From positions 918,113-982,112 of the forward strand of contig NZ_CM001024.1 of the NCBI RefSeq assembly GCF_000160775.2: DNA of 64,000 nt. Direction: 5' to 3'. This stretch comes from Aeromicrobium marinum DSM 15272 (GTDB lineage Bacteria > Actinomycetota > Actinomycetes > Propionibacteriales > Nocardioidaceae). The notes under the pieces are model-generated. The model saw nothing but the letters and a program-made list of their open reading frames with translations. It made no database searches and had not been told where the DNA came from. Shown piece after piece: positions 1 through 8,073 of the stretch. The first letter of the stretch is position 1. The number at the start of each line of letters is the position of its first letter. Position numbers and translations under genes: made by a program.

Positions 1-1176
1 GACAGCCCCGACCAGGGTGGGCACCCCGGCGGCGAGCTGGTCGGCGCCGCCGGCGACCTGGGCGGCGCCGTCGGCCAGCAGCCCGGTCTGCTCGCCGGCG
101 GCACCGGCCTGGCTGCGGACGTCGTCCACGAAGGCCTTCAGCGCCTCGCTCTGACCGGCGACGGCGTCGATGGCCGCGCAGTCGATCCCGGCCGGCGGAT
201 CGGCGCGGCACTGGTCGGCGAGGCCGCGCAGCACGGAGGCGAGCTGGTCGATGTCGGCGTCGGCGCCCGCCGTGGCCGCCAGGATGGCCGAGGTGATCGC
301 GGTGACCTGACGGTCCACCTCGGCGGTCCCGTCGGCCACCTGGCGTGCCCCGTCGGCGAGGCGGCGCGCGTCACCGGGCAGGGTCGAGGTCGCGGTCTCG
401 AGCTCGGTGAGGCCCGAGGCCAGGGCACGGGCGCCGGAGTCCAGCTGGGACACCCCGTCGGCGAGGCGACGGTTGCCGTCCGCCAGGGCGCCGGCACCGT
501 CCGCGAGCTGCGCGGCTCCTCCGGCGAGCTGACCGATGCCCCCGGCGAGCTGGTCGGCGCCGTCGGCGAGCTCGGAGGCGCCGTCGGCGGCCTCGCCGAG
601 CGCGATCTTGAGGTCGCCGAGGGAGAGGTACACGTTGTCGAGGTAGGTCTCGGTCACCTGGGCGTTCAGGGCGTTGCGGGCCGCGGTCCCGATGGTCTGG
701 GCGATCGTGCCGCCGAGGTAGTTGACCGCGTCGTTGGTCTGCAGCTCGAGCCGTCCCTGCACCGCGCCGGCCGGATCGCCCTGGGTCGACGTGACCGCGG
801 CGGAGAGGTTCTCCGGGATCGTCAGGACGGCCTGGTAGCTGCCGTCGGTCAGGCCACGGCTGGCGTCGTCGGCGTCGGTGAGGACCCAGTCGAAGTTCTC
901 CGAGGAGTCGTCCGAAAGCAGGTTGGCCGCCAGGAGCCGGCCGACGGCCACCGGTTGGGTCTCCCCGTCCGGCCCCTCGACCTCCACGAGCTGGTCCTGG
1001 TTGACGACGGCCGCCGGCACACGGTCGAGCCGGTCGGTGGGGTCCAGGTTGGCCCACACGTAGAGCCCGCCGTAGAACAGCGGCACGACCATGACGGCGA
1101 CGACGGCTGCGCGGGTCAGCCGGCTGCGGCGGAACCGTGCCAGCTCGAACCAGGGGAGTGCGGGCGAGGGAATCAT
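1..1176 (-). CDS. YhgE/Pip-type membrane protein, C-terminus cut by window edge
   Basis: The frame is open from an ATG at 1176 to the left edge, giving 392 residues with no stop. Residues 20-42 form one N-terminal membrane segment followed by an extracytoplasmic region with the conserved VVNQDQ stretch near residue 57. From about 195 there are many LADGA/QLAxG heptad-like repeats, typical of the coiled-coil stalk of YhgE/Pip proteins; the C-terminal membrane block must lie outside the window. The start overlaps the upstream gene's stop (TGATG), so the two are translationally coupled. Family members are linked to phage infection protein, ESX-type secretion or ABC-2-like export; the substrate is unknown. 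Confidence 0.9.
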   Translation of the reverse strand, partial: MIPSPALPWFELARFRRSRLTRAAVVAVMVVPLFYGGLYVWANLDPTDRLDRVPAAVVNQDQLVEVEGPDGETQPVAVGRLLAANLLSDDSSENFDWVLTDADDASRGLTDGSYQAVLTIPENLSAAVTSTQGDPAGAVQGRLELQTNDAVNYLGGTIAQTIGTAARNALNAQVTETYLDNVYLSLGDLKIALGEAADGASELADGADQLAGGIGQLAGGAAQLADGAGALADGNRRLADGVSQLDSGARALASGLTELETATSTLPGDARRLADGARQVADGTAEVDRQVTAITSAILAATAGADADIDQLASVLRGLADQCRADPPAGIDCAAIDAVAGQSEALKAFVDDVRSQAGAAGEQTGLLADGAAQVAGGADQLAAGVPTLVGAV

Positions 1177-4055
1177 CACAGCAGCACCTCGTGGGGAGCG
1201 CGAACACTGGACAGCTCCACCAGGTGGAGCCGGTCGGACGGGGCGGGAGCGGCGCTCGGCGACTGCACGCTGGCCAGCAGCGTGACGCCGCGCGCGTCCA
1301 GCAGGTGGTCGACGGCGGTCCACAGCAGGTCGATCAGCTCGGCGGAGCGCAGGTCGTCCGCGTCGTCGAGCACGACCAGCCGGGGTTCGCCGACGAGTGC
1401 GAGGGTCACGCCGAGCACCTTGCGTTCGAGCCGGTCGAGGCTCGACACCAGGGCAGAGCCCTCGACCGGCTCGAACGGGACACCGGCTCGTCGGTGGGCC
1501 TCGGCGAGCGCGTCGTTCATCGAGCGCAGGACCGGGGCGAGCCGCTGACGGCCGACCCACAGGCCGAACGAACGGATCGACAGCCGCTCGGCGATGTGCT
1601 GGTCCACCGACAGGTTGTCGTCGAGGTCGTTGATGCCGCTGACCTCGGCGAGCGCCACCACGTGGCGGACGGCAGCGGACTCCTGCGGCAGGAGGCGACC
1701 GTCGACCCGCAGCCGGCCGTGGTCGAAGTCCATCCGTCCGGCGAGGGTGAGCAGCAGCGCCGTCTTGCCCGAGCCGCTCGGGCCGTGGACCACGAGGCGG
1801 TCGCCGGGCCAGATCTCGAACGACACGTCGTTGAACACCAGCCCGTCGGGTCCGTCGGCGGTGAGCCCGGCGGCGGTGACCGCGGCGGTCGACCCGGGAC
1901 GGGGCCAGGCCTGCAGCTCGACGCGGCGGTGCAGGCCCTCACCCTCGACGTCGATGTGGGGGAGCTGACGCTCGACCCTGGCGGGCAGGATCCACGACCG
2001 GCGTCCGAACAGCTCCAGCACCGCCGGTGCGAAGAGCATGCGGATCAGGAAGGCGTCCACGAACACCCCGATCGCCAGGGCGAACGCGACCGGTTGGATG
2101 TTGGGGTCGCCCTCGGGCACGAAGGCGGCGAACACCGCGAGCATGATCAGCGCTGCCGCCGTGACGACCCGCGAGCTGCCGACGAAGCCGTCGACGACGG
2201 CGCGGCGCGGATCGCCCGTCCGGACGTACTCCTCCTTCATCCGTGCCATGAGGAAGACCTCGTAGTCCATCGACAGGCCGAACAGCACCGCCATCAGGAT
2301 GATCGGCAGGAAGCTGATGAGCGGCCCGGTCTGCTCCACGTGCAGCAGGTCCATCAGCCAACCCCACTGGAAGACCGCCACGACGGCCCCGAAGGAGGCC
2401 CCGGTCGACAGCACGAAGCCCAGGGTCGCCTTGAGCGGGACGACGAACGACCGGAACACGATCATGAGCAGCAGCACCGAGAGTCCGACCACGATGAGCC
2501 CGAACGGGAGGAGGGCGCTGAACAGCCGTTCCGACACGTCGATGCCGCCCGCGGTGAGACCGGTGACGGCCACGTCGGTGCCGTGCTCGTCCTTCCACCC
2601 GTCGGCCCGGTCGCGGATCCGCTCGACCAGGTCGTTCGTCCGTTCGTCGGTGGCCGCGGTCGTCGGGATGACCTGCACGATGCCGGTGTCGGCCGTGGGG
2701 TTGGGCGTGGCCAGCCCGATGGCCGCGACGCCGTCCATGGCGCGCAGGTCGTCGGCCACGGCCGACACGACCCCGACCGGGTCGGTGGTCGAGATGATGT
2801 CGAGCGTCACCAGCAGGGGAGCGTTGAACCCCGGCCCGAACTCCTCGGCCACGATGTCGAAGGCCACCCGCTGGCTGCTGCCGGCGGGGGCGGTGCCGTT
2901 GTCGGGCAGGGCCAGGCGGAGGTCCTTGGCCGGGACGGTCGCGATGGCCAGCCCGATCACGACGACGACGATCGCGAGCATGGGCCGGCGGATCATCGCC
3001 AGCACCCAGCGTCGCGAGAAGCCGCCCGTCGGGTGCTCGGCGCTCGGGGTGAGGGAGGCTCCGGCGCGCCCCAGGAGCGCCGGCAGCACGGTCAGGGCCA
3101 CGGCGACGGCGATGACGACGGCCAGGGCCGCCACTGCTCCCATCACGGTGAGGAAGGGGATCCGGGCGATGGCCAGGCCGAGGAGGGCGATGACGACCGT
3201 CACCCCGGCGAACACGACGGCCGAGCCGGCGGTGGCGACCGACCGGGCCGCGGCCTCCTCCGGCTCCATGCCCTCGGCGAGCTGTTCGCGGTGGCGGGCG
3301 ACGATGAACAGGGCGTAGTCGATGCCGACGGCCAGCCCGATCATGAGGGCGAGCAACGGCGCGGTCGACGAGATCGTGAGGAAGCCGGTCGCGGCGATGA
3401 TGAGCGACATCGAGACGAGGACGCCGAGCACGGCCGTGACGATCGGCATGACGGCGGCTCGCAGCGACCGGAACATCAGGTAGAGCACGACGAAGGCGAC
3501 GATCACGCCGATGAGCTCGATGATCGACAGCTGGGGGCCGGTGTTGGTGAAGATGTCTCCGCCGAAGGCGACGGTGTAGCCGGCGGAACGCAGGGCCTCG
3601 CCGGTCGCGATGAGGTCGTCCTGCTCGTCGGGGGTCACCGACGTGAGGTCGCCCTCGAACTGCACGAGCACCCGGGCCGCGCCCTCGTCGTCGGTGACAC
3701 CGACCGGGTTGAGCTCGTCGAAGGGCGACACCACCGACGTGACGCCGCTGACCTGCTCCATCTGCTCGATCGAGTCGGCGAGCAGGCCCCGGGTGCGGTC
3801 GTCGGTGACGGTCCCGCCCTCCGGTGCCACCACGACGGCGAAGGCCGAGGCGCCGCTCAGCTCGGGGAAGGTGCGTCCGAGCCCGTCGATGGCCTCCTGG
3901 GACTCCGTCCCCGGGATGTCGAACGAGTTCTTCGTCCCGTCCCCGAGTCCGAGGGCGGCGACGCCGGCGAGCACGAGCACGGCCATCCAAGCGGCGAGCA
4001 CGCGACGCGGGTGCCGGAAGGCCCAGCGACCGAGGGCGTAGAGAAGGTTCGACAT
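1176..4055 (-). CDS. MMPL (RND) transporter fused to an ABC-ATPase-like domain
   Basis: This 959-residue protein starts at the ATG at 4055 (MSNLLYALGRW). Residues 1 to about 700 form an MMPL lipid/drug exporter with two repeats, each carrying the GxxxDYxxF/L core (VGIDYALFIVARHRE and LSMDYEVFLMARMKE). About residues 718-959 form an uninterrupted nucleotide-binding-like domain with Walker A GPSGSGKT near 758 and a Walker B-like LVVLDDAD near 893. The ABC signature LSGGQ is not recognisable (SSLDRLER stands in its place), so ATP hydrolysis is uncertain. MMPL proteins use proton motive force, so the fusion is unusual. It overlaps the downstream YhgE gene, suggesting one export complex. A TATCCT box lies 7 nt before the ATG. 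Confidence 0.92.
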   Translation of the reverse strand: MSNLLYALGRWAFRHPRRVLAAWMAVLVLAGVAALGLGDGTKNSFDIPGTESQEAIDGLGRTFPELSGASAFAVVVAPEGGTVTDDRTRGLLADSIEQMEQVSGVTSVVSPFDELNPVGVTDDEGAARVLVQFEGDLTSVTPDEQDDLIATGEALRSAGYTVAFGGDIFTNTGPQLSIIELIGVIVAFVVLYLMFRSLRAAVMPIVTAVLGVLVSMSLIIAATGFLTISSTAPLLALMIGLAVGIDYALFIVARHREQLAEGMEPEEAAARSVATAGSAVVFAGVTVVIALLGLAIARIPFLTVMGAVAALAVVIAVAVALTVLPALLGRAGASLTPSAEHPTGGFSRRWVLAMIRRPMLAIVVVVIGLAIATVPAKDLRLALPDNGTAPAGSSQRVAFDIVAEEFGPGFNAPLLVTLDIISTTDPVGVVSAVADDLRAMDGVAAIGLATPNPTADTGIVQVIPTTAATDERTNDLVERIRDRADGWKDEHGTDVAVTGLTAGGIDVSERLFSALLPFGLIVVGLSVLLLMIVFRSFVVPLKATLGFVLSTGASFGAVVAVFQWGWLMDLLHVEQTGPLISFLPIILMAVLFGLSMDYEVFLMARMKEEYVRTGDPRRAVVDGFVGSSRVVTAAALIMLAVFAAFVPEGDPNIQPVAFALAIGVFVDAFLIRMLFAPAVLELFGRRSWILPARVERQLPHIDVEGEGLHRRVELQAWPRPGSTAAVTAAGLTADGPDGLVFNDVSFEIWPGDRLVVHGPSGSGKTALLLTLAGRMDFDHGRLRVDGRLLPQESAAVRHVVALAEVSGINDLDDNLSVDQHIAERLSIRSFGLWVGRQRLAPVLRSMNDALAEAHRRAGVPFEPVEGSALVSSLDRLERKVLGVTLALVGEPRLVVLDDADDLRSAELIDLLWTAVDHLLDARGVTLLASVQSPSAAPAPSDRLHLVELSSVRAPHEVLL

Positions 4056-4062
4056 TCCCGAA

Positions 4063-4080
4063 AGGATACGTTTGTGTATC
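4063..4080 (-). promoter_or_regulatory. Leaderless -10 box overlapped by a GATAC/GTATC inverted repeat
   Basis: On the minus strand TATCCT (4068-4063) is followed by 7 nt and the ATG of the MMPL-ABC gene. The sequence GATACGTTTGTGTATC (4065-4080) has 5-bp inverted arms with a 6-nt spacer and covers this -10 box. A repressor operator, for example of the TetR type, is inferred; no regulator gene is visible nearby. Confidence 0.5.
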
Positions 4081-4168
4081 GAACCCGTCAACGCATCTGC
4101 GATGCGGCCCACCTCACATCGCCGGGACGCGTCGGGCGCCCCCGCACGCGCGGTGGCACGATGACGCC

Positions 4169-4732
4169 ATGGCTCTGCAGATCGCCCAGGACGACCACGC
4201 CGACCGCGTGCTGAACGACGATCCCTTCGCCCTCCTGGTGGGCATGCTCCTCGACCAGCAGTTCCCGATGGAGCGCGCCTTCGCCGGACCGGCGAAGATC
4301 CTCGACCGGTTCGGGACCCTGGAGCCGGGGGCGGTGGCCGCAGCCGACCCGGACGCGTTCGCCGACCTCTGCGCGACCCCGCCGGCCATCCACCGCTACG
4401 GCCGGTCGATGGCGGCCCGCGTGCAGGCCCTGGCCCGCGTCGTGGCCGACGAGTACGACGGCGACGCGTCGTCGATCTGGACCGGCGCACGGACCGGCCG
4501 GGCGCTCGTCGACCGGCTCCGCGCGCTGCCCGGCTTCGGTGACCAGAAGGCGACGATCTTCGCCGCGCTGCTCGCGAAGCAGCTGGGCGTCAAGCCGCGG
4601 GGGTGGACGCTGGTCACGGGCGACTACGGCCGGGTCGGGTACCGGTCGGTCGCCGACGTCGTGGACGCCGAGTCCCTGGCCAAGGTCCGGGCGCACAAGC
4701 AGAAGGTCAAGCAGGCGGCCCGGGAGTCCTAG
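4169..4732 (+). CDS. HhH-GPD-type base-excision repair family protein
   Basis: This 187-residue protein matches the small actinobacterial HhH-GPD family. It has a helix-hairpin-helix LPGFGDQKATIFAALLAKQLG (split here: LPGFGDQKAT then IFAALLAKQLG) near residues 118-138, followed by the VTGDYGRVGY segment where glycosylases carry the catalytic Asp. The ATG at 4169 is chosen because it is in frame and gives MALQIAQDDHA, the expected N-terminus. It is divergent from the MMPL gene with 113 bp between. The stop shares a CTAG with the convergent gene downstream. The DNA lesion recognised is unknown. Confidence 0.85.
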   Translation: MALQIAQDDHADRVLNDDPFALLVGMLLDQQFPMERAFAGPAKILDRFGTLEPGAVAAADPDAFADLCATPPAIHRYGRSMAARVQALARVVADEYDGDASSIWTGARTGRALVDRLRALPGFGDQKATIFAALLAKQLGVKPRGWTLVTGDYGRVGYRSVADVVDAESLAKVRAHKQKVKQAARES

Positions 4733-5307
4733 ACGGCCTGCGACGTCCCCTCGTCGGGCTCCAGCAGGGCCCCGGGCACGGCGCACAGCAGGCCGCCCAC
4801 GGCGTCCATCCGCGCGGACAGCGGTTGCCCGTCGACCGCGGGCTCGGTGAAGCCGGCGTTCGGATCGGTGGCGAGCCGTTCGACGTACGCGGTCCGGGCG
4901 TCGACCAGCCGCACCCAGTCCTCGAGCCAGTCGTCGACGGGTGAGTCCGCGGCGCGCCGATCGGGGTCGACCGTCCGTACCCCGGCGACGAAGGCCCGCA
5001 CGGCGTCGTTCTGCTCCACGACGACCTCGCTGCGTGACGCGTCGTCCGCCCCGACGGGCCGCGCCACCAGCACGGACTCGAGTCGTTCGCACTCCGTCTG
5101 CGCCACGGCGATCACCTCCTCGTCCTGGATGACCGCGGGGAAGTCGGCGTCGCCCAGACGGACCAGCACGACCGCCGCGACGGTCAGGACGGCGGCAGCC
5201 ACGGCGGCGGCTCCGGCCGCCAACCAGCCCCAGCCCCGGTGCACGGGAGGGGGAGGGAACCGCCAGGCGTCCTCCCGTGGCGGGTACGGAGGCAGCGGCG
5301 CGGTCAC
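4729..5307 (-). CDS. Membrane-anchored protein of unknown function
   Basis: The 192-residue product has a proline-rich cytosolic N-terminus (PLPPYPPRED), one membrane helix at about residues 27-50, and an acidic extracytoplasmic part with two Cys (CERLE and LLCAVPG). The start is a GTG at 5307; the nearby ATG is out of frame. No family was recognised. It is convergent with the HhH-GPD gene and the two stop codons share the palindrome CTAG. Confidence 0.7.
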   Translation of the reverse strand: MTAPLPPYPPREDAWRFPPPPVHRGWGWLAAGAAAVAAAVLTVAAVVLVRLGDADFPAVIQDEEVIAVAQTECERLESVLVARPVGADDASRSEVVVEQNDAVRAFVAGVRTVDPDRRAADSPVDDWLEDWVRLVDARTAYVERLATDPNAGFTEPAVDGQPLSARMDAVGGLLCAVPGALLEPDEGTSQAV

Positions 5308-5368
5308 CCCGTCATCGTCCCACGGTGGGCCCGAGGACCGCTCGCGTGGCGAGGTGTCGCGATTCGCC

Positions 5369-5374
5369 TACGCT
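5369..5374 (+). promoter_or_regulatory. -10 box TACGCT for a leaderless gene
   Basis: TACGCT lies exactly 6 nt before the GTG at 5381, as expected if transcription starts at the initiation codon. A GGAGG directly abutting the GTG has no room to act as a normal ribosome binding site. Confidence 0.5.
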
Positions 5375-5380
5375 CGGAGG

Positions 5381-6046
5381 GTGATCGTTGCCGTGGCGGT
5401 GTGTCCGCCGACCCCGGTGCTCGTGCCCGAGGTCACGGGTGGGTCGGCCCCGGACCTCGAACCGGTGCGGTCGGCCAGCCACGCGGCCGTGGCTCGTCTG
5501 GTGGCCGGCGAGCCCGACCTGGTCGTCGTGCTGGCCCCGGGCATCGACGACGAGCCCAAGGACGGACTCGCGGGCGGAACGCTCCACGGCTTCGGCGTCG
5601 ACGTGCGGGCGGGCGGCGACGACCTCGTGCTCCCGTACGCGCACACGATCGGGGCCTGGTTGCTGGACCGCGCCGGATGGACCGGCCCCCGACTGCACGC
5701 GGGCTCGCCCCCGGAACCGCTCGACGGCCGGGTCGCGCTGCTCGTGCTCGCCGACGGATCGGCCCGCCGCAGCGACCGCGCGCCCGGCCACCTCGACCCG
5801 CGCGCCGAAGGATTCGACCGCACGGTCCAGACGGCGCTGGCGACCGGTGACGTCGCGGCACTGGCCGACCTCGACCTCGCGACCGCTGCCGAGCTCATGG
5901 TCGGCGGTGCGACCACCCTGCGTGCCATGGCCGAGGTGCTGGCCGCGCCGTCCGGTCCGCGGTGGACGGCGCGGCTCGGCTACGCCGGGGCACCGCTGGG
6001 TGTCGGGTACTGGGTGGCCGACTGGTCGGCCGGGACCGAGGTCTAG
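5381..6046 (+). CDS. Class III extradiol dioxygenase-like protein
   Basis: The 221-residue product starts at a GTG at 5381 (VIVAVAVCPPTPVLVPEV). It resembles the actinobacterial class III extradiol ring-cleavage dioxygenase subunit B-like family often found beside miaA; the CPPTP...LVPE N-terminus and the C-terminal LGYAGAPLGVGYWVADW are characteristic. Expected iron ligands are not evident from the sequence (PPTP rather than a clear HxH), so enzymatic activity is doubtful. The stop overlaps the convergent antitoxin-like gene by four bases, CTAG. Confidence 0.75.
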   Translation: MIVAVAVCPPTPVLVPEVTGGSAPDLEPVRSASHAAVARLVAGEPDLVVVLAPGIDDEPKDGLAGGTLHGFGVDVRAGGDDLVLPYAHTIGAWLLDRAGWTGPRLHAGSPPEPLDGRVALLVLADGSARRSDRAPGHLDPRAEGFDRTVQTALATGDVAALADLDLATAAELMVGGATTLRAMAEVLAAPSGPRWTARLGYAGAPLGVGYWVADWSAGTEV

Positions 6047-6273
6047 CGGGGCTTCGGTCCGCCCGGCTCCTCACCGAGCTGGTCGGCGGCGTCCTTGGCC
6101 TTCTTGGCGGCCGAGTCGATCGTGTCGGTGTGCTTGCCCTTGGTGGCCTTGTCGGCCAGTCCGGCCGCCTTGTCGATGCCCTGGTCGATCTTGTCGCCGT
6201 GCTCGCGGGCCAGGTCGGCCGCCTTGTCCTTCAGCTCAGGTGCTCGCTTCTTCAGCTTGTCCAGGAAGCCCAT
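6043..6273 (-). CDS. Rv0909/MT0933-type antitoxin-like small protein
   Basis: The 76-residue product starts MGFLDKLKKRAPELKDKAAD and is rich in Lys, Ala and Asp with an amphipathic helical repeat (KIDQGIDKAAGLADKATKGK). This matches the MT0933-like antitoxin family. A GAGGAG ribosome binding site precedes the ATG at 6273. No toxin gene lies beside it: the neighbours are the dioxygenase-like gene (convergent) and miaA (divergent). It may be a stand-alone CsbD-like stress protein rather than an antitoxin. Confidence 0.75.
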   Translation of the reverse strand: MGFLDKLKKRAPELKDKAADLAREHGDKIDQGIDKAAGLADKATKGKHTDTIDSAAKKAKDAADQLGEEPGGPKPR

Positions 6274-6343
6274 GACCGATCTCCTCGTCGACGGGGGACC
6301 ACGGCGGTCCCGCTCCTCGCGATCGTAGTGGGAGGATGCGGCC

Positions 6344-7258
6344 ATGCCTCGCCCACGCGTGATCGTGCTGGTCGGGCCCACCGGGGTGGGCAAGTCCGAC
6401 CTCGCGATCGACCTCGCCGAGCGCATCGACGGCGAGGTCGTCAACGCCGATGCCCTGCAGCTCTACCGCGGGATGGACATCGGCACGGCCAAGGTGCCGC
6501 CGGGTGATCGGCGAGGCGTGCCGCACCACCTGCTCGACGTCCTGGAGGTCGACGAGTCGGCGAGCGTCGCCGAGTTCCAGCGCTGGGCGCGCGACGCCGT
6601 GCGGGACTGCCTCGCGCGGGGTCGCAGTCCCGTGGTGGTCGGAGGATCGTCGCTGTACGTGCGGGCCGTGGTCGACGACCTGGAGTTCCCCGGGACCGAC
6701 CCGGTCGTCCGGCAACGATGGGCCGCCGAGCTGGAGCGGGTCGGCCCCGCCGCACTGCACGCCGAGCTCGGCCGCCGGGACCCGGCTGCCGCCCGGCAGA
6801 TCCTGCCCACGAACGGCCGCCGGATCGTCCGGGCGCTCGAGGTCATCGAGCTCACGGGCGCTCCGTTCGTCGCCACGATGCCGCCCCATGCCTCCGTCAT
6901 CGGGCCGGTGCACCTGGTGGGCCTGCGGGCGGACCGCGCCGTGCTCGACGACCGGCTGGAGCGTCGGGTCGACGCGATGTGGGAGGCCGGTCTGGTCGCC
7001 GAGGTGGAGCAGCTGCGGGCCCGCGGGCTGGAGCGGGGCCGTACGGCCCCGCTGGCCCTCGGCTACGTGCAGGCGTTGGCCCAGCTGCGGGGCGAGTGCA
7101 GCGAGGAGGAGGCCCGTGCCGACACCCTGCGGGGCACCCGCCGGTTCGCGCGCCGCCAGGAGAAGCTCTTCGGCAAGGATCCGCGCGTCCGCTGGTCCGC
7201 GTTCGACGACCCGCACCTGCTCGACGGTGTGCTCACCGCCGTAGACTGGAATGCATGA
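6344..7258 (+). CDS. miaA: tRNA dimethylallyltransferase
   Basis: The 304-residue enzyme transfers dimethylallyl to N6 of A37 in tRNAs reading UNN codons. It has a P-loop GPTGVGKS at residues 11-18, the DALQLYRGMDIGTAK substrate region, the NGRRIVRALEV motif and the GYVQALAQL segment. A GGGAGGA ribosome binding site precedes the ATG. The stop overlaps the dapF start (ATGA), so miaA-dapF-hflX form one operon, a standard actinobacterial arrangement. Confidence 0.97.
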   Translation: MPRPRVIVLVGPTGVGKSDLAIDLAERIDGEVVNADALQLYRGMDIGTAKVPPGDRRGVPHHLLDVLEVDESASVAEFQRWARDAVRDCLARGRSPVVVGGSSLYVRAVVDDLEFPGTDPVVRQRWAAELERVGPAALHAELGRRDPAAARQILPTNGRRIVRALEVIELTGAPFVATMPPHASVIGPVHLVGLRADRAVLDDRLERRVDAMWEAGLVAEVEQLRARGLERGRTAPLALGYVQALAQLRGECSEEEARADTLRGTRRFARRQEKLFGKDPRVRWSAFDDPHLLDGVLTAVDWNA

Positions 7259-8073
7259 CGTTTTCATGGCTCAAGGGGCACGGCACGGAGAACGACTTCG
7301 TGCTGCTCCCGGACCATGACGGCACGGTCCACGGCGATCTCGACCCGACCTTCGTGGCGGCCCTGTGCCACCGCCGGCGCGGCATCGGGGCCGACGGCGT
7401 GCTGCGGGTGGTCCGGTCCGCCGCGACCGGCCTGCCCAGCGCGGCCGAGTGGTTCATGGACTACCGCAACGCCGACGGATCCACCAGCGAGATGTGCGGC
7501 AACGGCATCCGGGTCTTCGCGCTCCACCTGGTGCAGGAGGGCCTGGTCGACCCGTCCGGGCCCTTCCTCGTCGGCACCCGCGACGGCGACAAGCAGATCA
7601 CCGTCGACGGCGACCTCGTCACGGTCGACATGGGCGTCGCCGAGGTGCGCGGCACCACCAAGGTCACGGTCGACGACCACGTGTGGGAGGCGCAGGACGT
7701 CCGCACGGGCAACCCGCACGCCGTCGCGTTCGTGGACGACCTCGCCGAGGCGGGCGCCCTGACGGCCCAGCCCGAGTACGACGAGGTCGTGTATCCCGAC
7801 GGCGTCAACATCGAGTTCGTGCGCCGCCTCGGTGCCGACCACATCGCGATCCGCATCCACGAGCGCGGCTCGGGCGAGACCCGCTCCTGCGGGACGGGTG
7901 CCTGTGCCGCAGCAGTCGCGCACGGCCTCGACCACCCGTCGCCCGTCGGGTCCACCTGCCGGGTCGACGTGCCGGGCGGCACGGTGTGGGTCACCCGGGG
8001 ACCGGACGGCGCCGTGGCTCTCGCCGGTCCGGCGGAGATCGTCGCGCGCGGCGAGATGGAGTGGATCGCATGA
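7255..8073 (+). CDS. dapF: Diaminopimelate epimerase
   Basis: The 272-residue enzyme interconverts LL- and meso-diaminopimelate for lysine and peptidoglycan synthesis. The two catalytic cysteines are visible in EMCGNGIR (Cys81) and SCGTGACAAAVAH in the last third. The ATG overlaps the miaA stop (ATGA), and the gene's own stop overlaps hflX in the same way. A TAGACT box 7 nt before the start, inside miaA, could give an additional internal leaderless transcript. Confidence 0.97.
   Translation: MTFSWLKGHGTENDFVLLPDHDGTVHGDLDPTFVAALCHRRRGIGADGVLRVVRSAATGLPSAAEWFMDYRNADGSTSEMCGNGIRVFALHLVQEGLVDPSGPFLVGTRDGDKQITVDGDLVTVDMGVAEVRGTTKVTVDDHVWEAQDVRTGNPHAVAFVDDLAEAGALTAQPEYDEVVYPDGVNIEFVRRLGADHIAIRIHERGSGETRSCGTGACAAAVAHGLDHPSPVGSTCRVDVPGGTVWVTRGPDGAVALAGPAEIVARGEMEWIA

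Noticed and set aside
1176-1900. A separate, fully active ABC transporter ATPase gene
   Set aside because: There is no start codon with a ribosome binding site at the domain border, the frame continues from the MMPL part, and the signature motif is absent.
1137-4214. Plus-strand frame of over 1000 codons opposite the MMPL-ABC gene
   Set aside because: It is an antisense shadow of a GC-rich gene, with His/Gly/Asp-rich low-complexity translation and no domain.
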